Part shown: positions 53,039-61,493 of the stretch, piece after piece
How the letters are laid out: each line of letters starts with the position of its first letter
How positions within the stretch are numbered: the first letter of the stretch is position 1
Origin: Micromonospora carbonacea
Lineage (GTDB): Bacteria > Actinomycetota > Actinomycetes > Mycobacteriales > Micromonosporaceae
Length of the DNA: 64,000 bases
Reading direction: 5' to 3'
Assembly (NCBI RefSeq): GCF_014205165.1
Contig: NZ_JACHMZ010000001.1
Coordinates: 4,756,501 to 4,820,500, forward strand
Notes under the pieces: model-generated
Told to the model about the DNA's origin: nothing
The model's input: the letters and a program-made list of their open reading frames with translations, nothing else
Database searches by the model: none
Position numbers and translations under genes: made by a program

Positions 53039-53995
53039 GTGTCCGACCTGCCCCTGATCCAAGCGGATCCCGCCGTGTCGTCGCCGGCCGCGACCACCCG
53101 CAAGGGTGGTCGCGGCCGCGGGTCACGGCTCCTGTCCCGCACCGACCGCGTGGTGATCGCGCTGATGGTGCTCGTACCGCTGCTGCTGGTCGTCGGCCTG
53201 GTGTGGTTCCCGGCCCTGGCCACGGTGGCGCTGTCCGGCACGAACTGGGACGGCATCGGCCCGATCGGCGAGATCGAGTGGGTCGGCGGCCGCAACTACT
53301 CCGACGTGATCAACATCTATCCGCCGTTCGTGCCGGCCGTGCAGAACAACCTGCTCTGGCTCGCGGCGCTGTTCGTGGTCGCCACCCCGTTCGGCATGTT
53401 CCTCGCCGTGCTGCTGGACAAGGAGATCCGGGGCAGCCGCTTCTACCAGACCGCGCTCTACCTGCCGGTGGTGCTCTCGCTGGCGCTCATCGGCTTCGTC
53501 TGGCAGCTCATCTACTCCCGCGACCAGGGCCTGCTCAACGCGGCGCTGGGCACCAGCACCGACTGGTACGGCGACCCGGACGTCAACATCTGGGCGGTGC
53601 TCGTCGCCGCCGGCTGGCGGCACGTCGGCTACATCATGCTGCTCTACCTGGCCGGGCTGAAGGGCGTCGACCCGTCGCTGCGGGAGGCCGCCGCCGTCGA
53701 CGGCGCGTCCGAGGCCACCACCTTCTTCAAGGTGGTCTTCCCGGTGCTACGGCCGATCAACATCATCGTGCTGGTGGTGACCGTCATCGAGTCGCTGCGC
53801 GCGTTCGACCTGGTCTGGGTCGTCAACAAGGGCCGCAACGGGCTGGAGCTGATCTCCGCGCTGGTCACCCAGAACGTCGTCGGCGAGGCCAGCCGCATCG
53901 GCTTCGGCTCGGCGCTGGCGACGCTCATGCTGGCCGTCTCGCTGGTCTTCATCACCGTCTACCTGGCGACCGTCATGAGGGAGAACCGGAAGTGA
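53039..53995 (+). CDS. Sugar ABC transporter permease, MalF type
   Basis: 318 aa, six predicted helices; EAA loop LREAAAVDGASEATTFFKVVFPVLRP. GTG start after GAGG, 23 bases past the binding-protein stop. The last codons overlap the next permease as GTGA. Confidence 0.93.
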   Translation: MSDLPLIQADPAVSSPAATTRKGGRGRGSRLLSRTDRVVIALMVLVPLLLVVGLVWFPALATVALSGTNWDGIGPIGEIEWVGGRNYSDVINIYPPFVPAVQNNLLWLAALFVVATPFGMFLAVLLDKEIRGSRFYQTALYLPVVLSLALIGFVWQLIYSRDQGLLNAALGTSTDWYGDPDVNIWAVLVAAGWRHVGYIMLLYLAGLKGVDPSLREAAAVDGASEATTFFKVVFPVLRPINIIVLVVTVIESLRAFDLVWVVNKGRNGLELISALVTQNVVGEASRIGFGSALATLMLAVSLVFITVYLATVMRENRK

Positions 53996-54897
53996 CCGCC
54001 GCTGCCCCGACCCGCGAGCCGGACGCCGCCGCGTCCGGCCGCCGCCCGCTGCGGCCCGCCCGGGTCGTCCTGCACCTCTTCCTGGGCGCGGTCGCCGTCG
54101 GCTGGCTGTTCCCGATCCTCTGGGCGGTGCTGACCTCGCTGCGCTCCTACGAGTACACCGCCGCCAACGGCTACGTCTCCCTCGGCGGCTGGACCCTCGA
54201 CAACTACGTCACCGCGTGGCGCACCGCCGAGTTCGGCAAGCACTTCCTCAACTCCGTCTACATCACCGTCCCGGCCGTGCTGCTGACGCTGTTCCTGGCC
54301 TCCTGCGTCGCGTTCGTCATCGCCCGGTTCAGCTGGAAGCTCAACATCGTCCTGCTCGGCCTGTTCACCGCCGCGAACCTGCTGCCCCAGCAGGCCCTGC
54401 TGATCCCGTTGTTCCGGCTGTTCACCGAGGTGCCGCTGCCGCCGTTCATGAGCGACTCCGAGCTGCTCTACGACAGCTACTGGGGGCTGATCCTGGTCAA
54501 CGTCGCCTTCCAGTGCGGCTTCTGCGTCTTCGTGCTCAGCAACTACATGAAGGCCCTGCCGCACGAGCTGTACGAGGCGGCGATGGTCGACGGGGCCAGC
54601 GTGTGGCGGCAGTACTGGCAGGTGACCATGCCGCTGTGCCGGCCCGCCCTGGCGGCGCTGGCCACGCTGGAGGTGACCTGGATCTACAACGAGTTCTTCT
54701 GGGCCACCGTGCTCATGCGCACCGGCGACAAGTTCCCGGTGACCAGCTCGCTGAACAACCTGCGCGGCGAGTTCTTCACCGACAACAACCTCGTCTCGGC
54801 CGGCTCGGTGCTGGTCGCGATCCCCACCCTGGTGATCTTCTTCCTGTTGCAGAAGCAGTTCGTCCGGGGCCTGACGCTGGGAGCCTCAAAGGGATGA
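53992..54897 (+). CDS. Sugar ABC transporter permease, MalG type
   Basis: 301 aa. EAA loop LYEAAMVDGASVWRQYWQVTMPLCRP; C-terminus LQKQFVRGLTLGASKG. The GTG overlaps the stop of the MalF gene and its own stop overlaps the GH36 start (ATGA), so the four genes are one coupled operon. No ATPase subunit is encoded here. Confidence 0.93.
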   Translation: MTAAAPTREPDAAASGRRPLRPARVVLHLFLGAVAVGWLFPILWAVLTSLRSYEYTAANGYVSLGGWTLDNYVTAWRTAEFGKHFLNSVYITVPAVLLTLFLASCVAFVIARFSWKLNIVLLGLFTAANLLPQQALLIPLFRLFTEVPLPPFMSDSELLYDSYWGLILVNVAFQCGFCVFVLSNYMKALPHELYEAAMVDGASVWRQYWQVTMPLCRPALAALATLEVTWIYNEFFWATVLMRTGDKFPVTSSLNNLRGEFFTDNNLVSAGSVLVAIPTLVIFFLLQKQFVRGLTLGASKG

Positions 54898-57062
54898 CGA
54901 TCGTCCACCTGCGCCGGGCCGCGACCAGCCTGGTGCTCGACGCGCGCGGCCCCGGGCTGCCCCGGGTCGCACACTGGGGCGCCGACCTCGGCCCACTCGC
55001 CGCCGACGACCTGACCGCGCTCGTCGCGGCAGGCGTGCCGCCGGTGGTGCCGAGCAGCTTCGACGCCCCGACCGTCCTGTCGCTGCTGCCCGAGGCCAGC
55101 GCCGGCTGGAGCGGGCGGCCCGGGCTGGCCGGGCACCGCGCCGGCGCCGCCTGGTCCACGGCGTTCCGCCTCGACGCCCTCGCCGTCACCGACGAGCCCG
55201 ACGGGACCGGGGACCCCGCCGACCCGGCCGGTCCGGCCGGCTCGGCCCGGGTGACCGTGACGGCCAGCGACCCCGCCGCGGCGCTGACGCTGACCGTCGA
55301 GGTCGCGCTGGACCCGGCCGGGCTGGTGCTGCTGCGGCACCGGCTGCGCAACGACGGCGACACCCCGTACGAGCTGCGGGAGCTGACCGGCGTGCTGCCG
55401 GTGCCGGCGGTCGCCACCGAGCTGCTCGACCTGACCGGCCGGTGGTGCCGGGAACGGTCGCCGCAGCGGCACCCGTGGCCGATGGGCGCGTGGGTGCGGG
55501 AGGGCCGGCACGGGCGCACCGGGCACGACGCGACGCTGCTGCTGGTGGCCGGCACGGCCGGGTTCGGCTTCCGGCACGGCGAGGTGTGGGCGGTGCACAC
55601 CGCGTGGAGCGGCGACCACGTCACGTTCGCCGAGCGGCGGCCCACCGGGGAGGCCACGCTGGGCGGCGGCGAGCTGCTGGGCAGCGGCGAGATCACGCTC
55701 GGCCCCGGCGAGTCCTACGCCACCCCCCTGCTCTACGCCGCGCACTCGACCGCCGGCCTGGACGGGCTCAGCGACGCGCTGCACGCCCACCTGCGCGCCC
55801 GACCGGGGCATCCGCGTTCGGCGCGGCCGGTCACCCTCAACGTGTGGGAGGCCGTCTACTTCGACCACGACCTCGACCGGCTGCGCGCCCTCGCCGACCA
55901 CGCCGCCGCCGTCGGGGTGGAACGGTTCGTGCTCGACGACGGCTGGTTCGTCGGCCGCCGGCACGACCGGGCCGGGCTCGGCGACTGGTACGTCGACGAG
56001 ACGGTCTGGCCGGGCGGGCTGCAACCGCTGATCGACCACGTGCGCGGGCACGGCATGCAGTTCGGCCTCTGGGTCGAGCCGGAGATGGTCAACCCCGACT
56101 CCGACCTGTTCCGCGCCCGCCCCGACTGGGTGCTCGCCGTGCCCGGCCGGCTGCCGCCCCCGTGGCGACACCAGCAGGTGCTCGACCTGGCCAACCCGGC
56201 CGCGTACGCGTACGTGCTGGGGCGGCTCGACGCGCTGCTGCGCGACCACGACGGCATCGCGTACCTGAAGTGGGACCACAACCGGGACCTCACGGAGGCC
56301 GGCCACGCCGGGCGGCCCGGGGTGCACGCGCAGACCGCCGCCGCCTACCGGCTGCTCGACGAGCTGCGCGCCCGCCACCCGGGGCTGGAGATCGAGAGCT
56401 GCTCCTCCGGCGGCGCGCGGGTCGACCTGGAGATCCTGCGCCGCACCGACCGGGTCTGGGCCAGCGACTGCAACGACGCCCTGGAGCGGCTGGCCATCCA
56501 GCGGTGGACCGGGCTGCTGCTGCCGCCGGAGCTGGTCGGCAGCCACGTCGGGCCCGACCGCTCGCACACCACGCGCCGGGTGCACGACCTGGGCTTCCGG
56601 GCCGCCACCGCGCTGTTCGGCCACTTCGGCGTCGAGTGGGACATCGGCTCTGCCAGCGCCGCCGACCGGGTCGAGCTGTCGGCCTGGGTGGCGCTGCACA
56701 AGCGGCTGCGACCGCTGCTGCACGCCGGCCGGGTGGTCCGGGTCGACCACCCCGACCCGGCCGTCTGGGCGCACGGCGTCGTCGCCGCAGACCACACCCA
56801 CGCGGTGTACGCCGTGGCGCGCGTCGCCACCTCGGTCGCCCAGACGCCGGGCGCGCTGCGGCTGCCGGGGCTCGACCCAGCCCGCCGGTACGCGGTCCGG
56901 CCGGCGGCCGGCGTGCCGGAGCCGGCGACGCTGGAGCTGACGGAGCCGGGCTGGCTGCCCGGGGTGACCCTGCCGGGCGCGGTGCTCGCCTCCGTCGGCC
57001 TGCAACTGCCGGCCCTGCACCCCGAGCAGACCCTGCTGCTGGAGGTCCACGCGGTCGACTGA
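54894..57062 (+). CDS. GH36 alpha-galactosidase
   Basis: 722 aa. N-terminal beta domain, then a TIM barrel (~320-630): VLDDGWFVGRRHD, WVEPEMVNPDSDL, nucleophile Asp in LKWDHNRDL, ESCSSGGARVD, acid/base Asp in SDCNDALERL. This is the large intracellular alpha-galactosidase class (raffinose, melibiose, galactomannan side chains). No signal peptide. It overlaps the permease stop by 4 bases. With the divergent GH42 it makes a locus for alpha- and beta-galactosides. Confidence 0.95.
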   Translation: MTIVHLRRAATSLVLDARGPGLPRVAHWGADLGPLAADDLTALVAAGVPPVVPSSFDAPTVLSLLPEASAGWSGRPGLAGHRAGAAWSTAFRLDALAVTDEPDGTGDPADPAGPAGSARVTVTASDPAAALTLTVEVALDPAGLVLLRHRLRNDGDTPYELRELTGVLPVPAVATELLDLTGRWCRERSPQRHPWPMGAWVREGRHGRTGHDATLLLVAGTAGFGFRHGEVWAVHTAWSGDHVTFAERRPTGEATLGGGELLGSGEITLGPGESYATPLLYAAHSTAGLDGLSDALHAHLRARPGHPRSARPVTLNVWEAVYFDHDLDRLRALADHAAAVGVERFVLDDGWFVGRRHDRAGLGDWYVDETVWPGGLQPLIDHVRGHGMQFGLWVEPEMVNPDSDLFRARPDWVLAVPGRLPPPWRHQQVLDLANPAAYAYVLGRLDALLRDHDGIAYLKWDHNRDLTEAGHAGRPGVHAQTAAAYRLLDELRARHPGLEIESCSSGGARVDLEILRRTDRVWASDCNDALERLAIQRWTGLLLPPELVGSHVGPDRSHTTRRVHDLGFRAATALFGHFGVEWDIGSASAADRVELSAWVALHKRLRPLLHAGRVVRVDHPDPAVWAHGVVAADHTHAVYAVARVATSVAQTPGALRLPGLDPARRYAVRPAAGVPEPATLELTEPGWLPGVTLPGAVLASVGLQLPALHPEQTLLLEVHAVD

Positions 57063-57144
57063 TCCCCCGCCTTGACCTTCCCCCTCGGGCAAGCCACAGG
57101 CTGGTGCCTGCCGGTCGCGGTGACCGGCACGAGGAGGACGTGAC

Positions 57145-58209
57145 GTGGGGCTGCTGACCATCGGAGGGTTCGCCCGGGCCGCGCGGCTGACGCCGAAGGC
57201 GCTGCGCCTGTACGACGAGCTGGGCCTGCTCCGGCCGGCGGCGGTCGATCCCGAGTCGGGCTACCGGCTCTACGACCCGGCCCAGCTGGAGCGGGCCCGG
57301 CTGATCGCCTCGCTGCGGCGCATCGGCATGCCGCTGGCCGAGATCCGCACCGTGTGCGGGCTGCGGCCCGAGGCGGCGGCCGAGGCCGTCGACGCGTACT
57401 GGCGGCGGGTCGTCGCCGACACGGCGCAGCGCGGTCGCCTCGCCACCCTCCTCGTCGGCAACCTGTCCGGAAAGGGGTCCGCCATGGACCACACCGCTCT
57501 CGCCGTCCGCCACGCCACCCGGTGCGACACCGGGGCCGCGCGGGACAGCAACGAGGACGCCGCGTACGCCGACGAGCGGCTGTTGGCCGTCGCCGACGGC
57601 ATGCGCGGGCCCGGCGGCGCGGCGGCCAGCACCGCCGCGATCGACGTCCTGCGGGCGCTGGAGCCCGCCGACGTGCCGGCCGCCGACCTGCTCGCGCTGC
57701 TGGCCGGCGGCGTCGACGAGGCCCACCGGGCCGTGCGCGGGCTGGCGGTGGACGCGCACCAGCCGGTCACCACGCTGACCGCGCTGCTGCGCTCCGGCTC
57801 CTGGGTGGCGCTGGTGCACGTCGGCGACAGCCGGGCGTACCTGCTGCGCGAGGGCGAGCTGCACCAACTCACCCGGGACCACACGTACGTGCAGTCGCTG
57901 GTCGACGCCGGCCGGCTGGCCCCGGAGGCGGTCGCCGCCCACCCGCAGCGGGCCGTGCTGGTGCGCGCCCTCGGGGCCGGCGGCGAGCACGTCGAGGCGG
58001 ACCTGGCGCTGCGCGACGCCCGCCCCGGTGACCGGTACCTGCTCTGCTCCGACGGGCTCTCGGCGGTGGTCGACCCGGCGGCGGTGCGCGACGCGCTGGG
58101 CGGGGCCGGCGGACCGGACGAGGCCGTGGAGCGGCTGGTCGCACTCGCGTACGCCGCCGGCGCGCCCGACAACGTCGCCTGCGTGGTCGCCGACGTCGTC
58201 GCGGCGTAG
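57145..58209 (+). CDS. MerR-HTH fused to PP2C-type Ser/Thr phosphatase
   Basis: 354 aa. Residues 1-75 are a MerR winged helix (LTIGGFARAARLTPKALRLYDELGLLRP, GYRLYDPAQLERARLIASLR). Residues ~118-352 are a PPM/PP2C phosphatase: ARDSNEDAAY, VADGMRGPGG, HVGDSRAYLLREGELHQLTRDH, LLCSDGLS and APDNVACVV, which retain the metal Asp residues. The usual DGMGGH is DGMRGP. The fusion couples DNA binding and dephosphorylation in one chain and implies a Ser/Thr kinase partner elsewhere. GTG start after GAGGAGG. Confidence 0.9.
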   Translation: MGLLTIGGFARAARLTPKALRLYDELGLLRPAAVDPESGYRLYDPAQLERARLIASLRRIGMPLAEIRTVCGLRPEAAAEAVDAYWRRVVADTAQRGRLATLLVGNLSGKGSAMDHTALAVRHATRCDTGAARDSNEDAAYADERLLAVADGMRGPGGAAASTAAIDVLRALEPADVPAADLLALLAGGVDEAHRAVRGLAVDAHQPVTTLTALLRSGSWVALVHVGDSRAYLLREGELHQLTRDHTYVQSLVDAGRLAPEAVAAHPQRAVLVRALGAGGEHVEADLALRDARPGDRYLLCSDGLSAVVDPAAVRDALGGAGGPDEAVERLVALAYAAGAPDNVACVVADVVAA

Positions 58210-58220
58210 CCCGGACGGAC

Positions 58221-58254
58221 GCGGTGGCCGGGCCCGTGCGGGCCCGGCCACCGC
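58221..58254. terminator. 15-bp hairpin terminator
   Basis: GCGGTGGCCGGGCCC (58221-58235), loop GTGC, exact complement (58240-58254), between the convergent MerR-PP2C and mannanase genes. Confidence 0.82.
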
Positions 58255-58270
58255 TGGTGGTGCGGAGGGG

Positions 58271-59644
58271 TCAGCTCGCCGTGCAGGTCACCGCGGGGGC
58301 GGCGGGGGTGCCGGTGGAGCTGCCGAGGAAGCCGAAGCTGGTGCTGGCCCCGGCCCCGAGCTTGCCGTTGTAGCTGACGTTGGTGGCGGTGACGTTCGAC
58401 CCGCTGCTGGTCAGCGTCGCGTTCCACGCCTGGCTGATGGACTGGCCGCTGCCGAGGGTCCACTTCGCCGTCCAGCCGTTGATGGCGGCGGAGCCGGCGG
58501 TCACCTTCACCTCACCCTGGAAGCCGCCCTGCCACTGGCCGATGATCGTGTACGTCGCCGTGCAGCCGCCGCTGGCCGGCGGGGTGGTCGGCGGGGGCGT
58601 CGTGGTCGGCGGCGGGAGGGTCGGGGTCACGGTCGTCGACGGCGTGGGCGTGACGATGCCGCCGTAGACCGACGCCTCCTTCGACGTCGCCTTGATGCCG
58701 TTGGCGCCGTTGAAGATGCGCTGGCCCCACGTGGTCAGGGCGTTCGGGTTGAAGTTGGTGGTCATGTCGAGGTATTCGACGCCGCCGCCGTTGCCGCTCC
58801 ACGACCAGCCGAGGTAGCCGATGCCGTTGGCCTGCGTGTACGCCAGGATGGCGTCCTCGTCGGGGTTGCCGTCGGAGTGGTCGAAGCCGAACTCGCCCAC
58901 CACGATCGGCAGCTTCGCGGTGCGGAACCGGCCGAGGTAGTCGGAGATCTCGGCGGCGGTGTCGAAGACGCCGTACATGTGGATGGAGAAGACGGTGTTC
59001 TTCTGCGGGTCGGCCGCGAACACCGACGCCGCGTTGTCGCGCATGGTGAACGACCAGTCCTGGCCCCAGTTGGGGGCGTCGACCATGATGGTGTGCGCGA
59101 GGCCGGCGGCGCGCAGCCGCTTGATCGCGTTGGCCGAGTCGGTGGCCCAGGTGCCGTAGCCCTGGTTGCCGTAGGGCTCGTTGCCGATGTTGACGATCAC
59201 GTACTTCTCCTGGCCGGCGAGGGCGCTGGAGATGCTCAGCCAGTAGTCGACCGCCCGGTCCAGGGTGATCGCGCCGCTCTGCTCGCCGTAGCCGGTGGTG
59301 TCGTGCACCTCCAGGACGCAGATCAGCTTGTTCGCCTTGCACAGGGAGATGACGTTGGCGACGTCGGCCGTGTCGTTCTTCGCCCAGCGGTCCCCGCTGG
59401 CCAGCACCACCCGCACCGTGTTCGCGCCGAGGGCCTTGATGTTGGCGAAGGAGCTGGTCTGCTGCGGGTACCAGGTATGCGCGTGGTTGACGCCGCGCAT
59501 GACGAACTCGTTGCCGTTGGCGTCGTAGAGCTTGCCGTTGGCGACGGAGAAGCCGGCGGCGGCGTGCGCGGGCTGCCCGAAGGCGAACACGGCGGCGAGG
59601 ACCGTCAGCAGGGCGACGCCCGCGACGGAGAGACGTTTTCTCAT
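58271..59644 (-). CDS. Secreted GH5_8 endo-beta-1,4-mannanase with CBM2
   Basis: 457 aa. Signal peptide 1-29 ends AHAA. Catalytic domain (~30-325): MRGVNHAHTWY, GANTVRVVL, LEVHDTTGYGE, NIGNEP with acid/base Glu156, MVDAPNWGQDW, IHMYGVFDTA, GEFGFD with nucleophile Glu251, YLGWSWSGN. These are close to Streptomyces ManA-type mannanases. A Pro/Thr linker leads to a C-terminal CBM2 (~357-457: ATYTIIGQWQGGFQGEVKV, INGWTAKWTLGSGQ). It hydrolyses mannan or galactomannan outside the cell; the intracellular GH36 and ManA-like proteins in this window could use the products. ATG preceded by GAGGAAGGCC. Confidence 0.95.
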   Translation of the reverse strand: MRKRLSVAGVALLTVLAAVFAFGQPAHAAAGFSVANGKLYDANGNEFVMRGVNHAHTWYPQQTSSFANIKALGANTVRVVLASGDRWAKNDTADVANVISLCKANKLICVLEVHDTTGYGEQSGAITLDRAVDYWLSISSALAGQEKYVIVNIGNEPYGNQGYGTWATDSANAIKRLRAAGLAHTIMVDAPNWGQDWSFTMRDNAASVFAADPQKNTVFSIHMYGVFDTAAEISDYLGRFRTAKLPIVVGEFGFDHSDGNPDEDAILAYTQANGIGYLGWSWSGNGGGVEYLDMTTNFNPNALTTWGQRIFNGANGIKATSKEASVYGGIVTPTPSTTVTPTLPPPTTTPPPTTPPASGGCTATYTIIGQWQGGFQGEVKVTAGSAAINGWTAKWTLGSGQSISQAWNATLTSSGSNVTATNVSYNGKLGAGASTSFGFLGSSTGTPAAPAVTCTAS

Positions 59645-59779
59645 GGCCTTCCTCAGGGAGGGTCGAGCCCCGTGCCCGGCGGGGGTGCGGTGGTGACGAA
59701 GAAGGCGGCTGGCCCGTCAGCCGCCGTCCGGCTCCGCGGCAGCGCAGGCATCAGCGTAGGCCGATCAGTGAGGGGGGGC

Positions 59780-59900
59780 AACCGGTTCAGTGACTCGCCA
59801 CTCAGCGGAGGGATGTCCTGTGGCGGCTCGCGGGGCAGCGAGCCGCCACAGGTGCGGTCATCCCCACCACAGGATGCGACGCCCCCAGCCTGAACCGGTT
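59780..59900. promoter_or_regulatory. Mannanase upstream region: AACCGGTT pair around a 14-bp hairpin
   Basis: AACCGGTT occurs at 59780-59787 (as CAACCGGTTCAG) and 59893-59900 (as CTGAACCGGTTAAG), inverted relative to each other. Between them CTGTGGCGGCTCGC (59818-59831) pairs perfectly with 59838-59851 across GGGGCA. The CG-centred AACCGGTT is typical of LacI-family operators; two such sites about 113 bp apart could allow looping. The 370-bp gap separates the divergent mannanase and LLM oxidoreductase genes. Confidence 0.6.
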
Positions 59901-60014
59901 AAGGCCGGACCTTACCACCCAGAGCCGCCCCGTCAAGGCCTCGACGGCCGTCGAGGGTTGACCGACGCCCACGGGGGTAAGCGGGGTGGATCGGCAGAGC
60001 GAAGGAGATGCGCC

Positions 60015-60977
60015 ATGGTCAACGTCGGCTACACCCTGATGTGCGAGCAGGCCGGGCCGAAGGAACTGGTCGACTACGCGGTGCGCGCCGAGGCCGCCGG
60101 CTTCGACCAGCTGGTGATCTCCGACCACTACTATCCCTGGCTGGATTCCCAGGGCCACTCCCCGTACGCCTGGTCGGTGCTCGGCGCGGTCGCCCACGCC
60201 ACCAGCCGGGCCGAGCTGATGTCCTTCGTGACCTGCCCGATCCGCCGCTACCACCCCGCCGTGGTGGCGCAGAAGGCCAGCACGATCGGGGTGCTGTCGG
60301 ACGGCCGGTTCACCCTCGGCCTGGGCGCCGGGGAGAACCTCAACGAGCACGTCGTCGGCGGCTGGCCGCACGTGCAGCAGCGGCACGAGATGTTCGAGGA
60401 GGCGCTCCAGATCATCCGGCCCCTGCTGAACGGGGAGACGCTAACCTTCTCCGGCAACCACTTCGACGTGCCCGACGCGTACGTCTGGGACCGGCCCGAC
60501 CGTCCGGTGCCGATGGCCGTGGCCGCGTCCGGCCGGCAGTCGGCGACGCTCGCCGCCGACTACGGCGACGGCCTCGTCGCCACCGAGCCCGACGCCCAAC
60601 TGATCCAGATGTACGACGACGCGGGCGGCGTGGGGCAGCCCCGGTTCGGCCAGGTCGCCATCTGCTACGGCCCCGACGAGGCGGAGTGCCGCAAGATCGC
60701 GCACGACCAGTTCCGCTGGTTCGGCATGGGGTGGAAGGTCAACGCCGAGCTACCCGGCCCGGAGTCGTTCGCCGCCGCGACCCAGTACGTCCGCGAGGAC
60801 GACGTCGCCGACGGGATCTCCTGCGGCCCGGACACCGACCGGCACGTCGCGGCGTTCAAGAATTTCGTCGACGCCGGGTTCACCCACGTGGCGCTGGTGC
60901 AGGTCGGCGGCGACACCCAGGCGATGTTCCTCGACTGGGCCCGGGAGGAGCTGCTCCCCCGGCTCCGCGAGCTGTGA
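60015..60977 (+). CDS. F420-dependent LLM-class oxidoreductase (TIGR03557 type)
   Basis: 320 aa luciferase-like TIM barrel. VNVGYTLMCEQAGPKELVDYA, VISDHYYPWLDSQGHSPYAWSVLGA and FTLGLGAGENLNEHVVG are characteristic of the F420-dependent glucose-6-phosphate dehydrogenase-like subgroup of actinobacteria. It uses coenzyme F420 for hydride transfer; substrate unknown. ATG after GAAGGAG with eight-base spacing. Divergent from the mannanase gene. Confidence 0.9.
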   Translation: MVNVGYTLMCEQAGPKELVDYAVRAEAAGFDQLVISDHYYPWLDSQGHSPYAWSVLGAVAHATSRAELMSFVTCPIRRYHPAVVAQKASTIGVLSDGRFTLGLGAGENLNEHVVGGWPHVQQRHEMFEEALQIIRPLLNGETLTFSGNHFDVPDAYVWDRPDRPVPMAVAASGRQSATLAADYGDGLVATEPDAQLIQMYDDAGGVGQPRFGQVAICYGPDEAECRKIAHDQFRWFGMGWKVNAELPGPESFAAATQYVREDDVADGISCGPDTDRHVAAFKNFVDAGFTHVALVQVGGDTQAMFLDWAREELLPRLREL

Positions 60978-61038
60978 CGGTCGGGGTCGCCGCGGCGGTA
61001 CGCGCTCCGCTCGCCCCATCCCTTCGAAAGGTGACCTG

Positions 61039-61158
61039 ATGCGCATCGGCAACACGGAGATCCGCCCGGCGGGCGGGGGCCTCGGCTGTCTCCTGATGAT
61101 CCTGTTCTCGGTCGTCGCCTCGATCGTGCTGACCGTCCTGCTCAACCTGGCCCGGTAG
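61039..61158 (+). CDS. 39-aa single-pass membrane protein
   Basis: MRIGNTEIRPAGGG leader, then helix LGCLLMILFSVVASIVLTVLLN and AR end. ATG preceded by AAAGGTGA. This type of tiny membrane protein (MRIGNTEIRPxGGGxGC...) recurs in actinomycetes, which supports it as real. It is 61 bases after the LLM oxidoreductase, perhaps in the same transcript. Confidence 0.75.
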   Translation: MRIGNTEIRPAGGGLGCLLMILFSVVASIVLTVLLNLAR

Positions 61159-61493
61159 TCCACCGGCCGGCGACGGCCCGCCCGCTCCGGGCATCCACCG
61201 GTGACTCAGCGCCACCCGCGCGCCCGGCGACACCAATCCCCCCGGCCCCTTTGCTCTGCACCCACATACGCAGCGCTCACGCAGCGCGACCGAGCCGGCC
61301 GCCGCGCGCCGCCAGCAGCCCTCCTTCCTGCGCAGCTCGCCGGGGTGGTGCGCCGATGGGTGCAGAGCAAAGGGAACGAGGGCACTCCGGTGGTGCCGCT
61401 GGGGCATCGCGCAGAGTGAGGCCAGCCGGCCCTCGCAGCGGAACGCCACCGCCCTCACGGACGGTGATGACGCCACAACGACGCGGGCGGGTG
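61159..61493. repeat. Gene-free stretch with an 18-bp inverted repeat (61247-61264 / 61357-61374)
   Basis: CCCTTTGCTCTGCACCCA (61247-61264) is the exact complement of 61357-61374; 92 bases lie between. The whole 128-bp unit could fold as a long hairpin RNA or be a MITE-like repeat. No protein frame in this 335-bp gap looks real. Confidence 0.8.
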
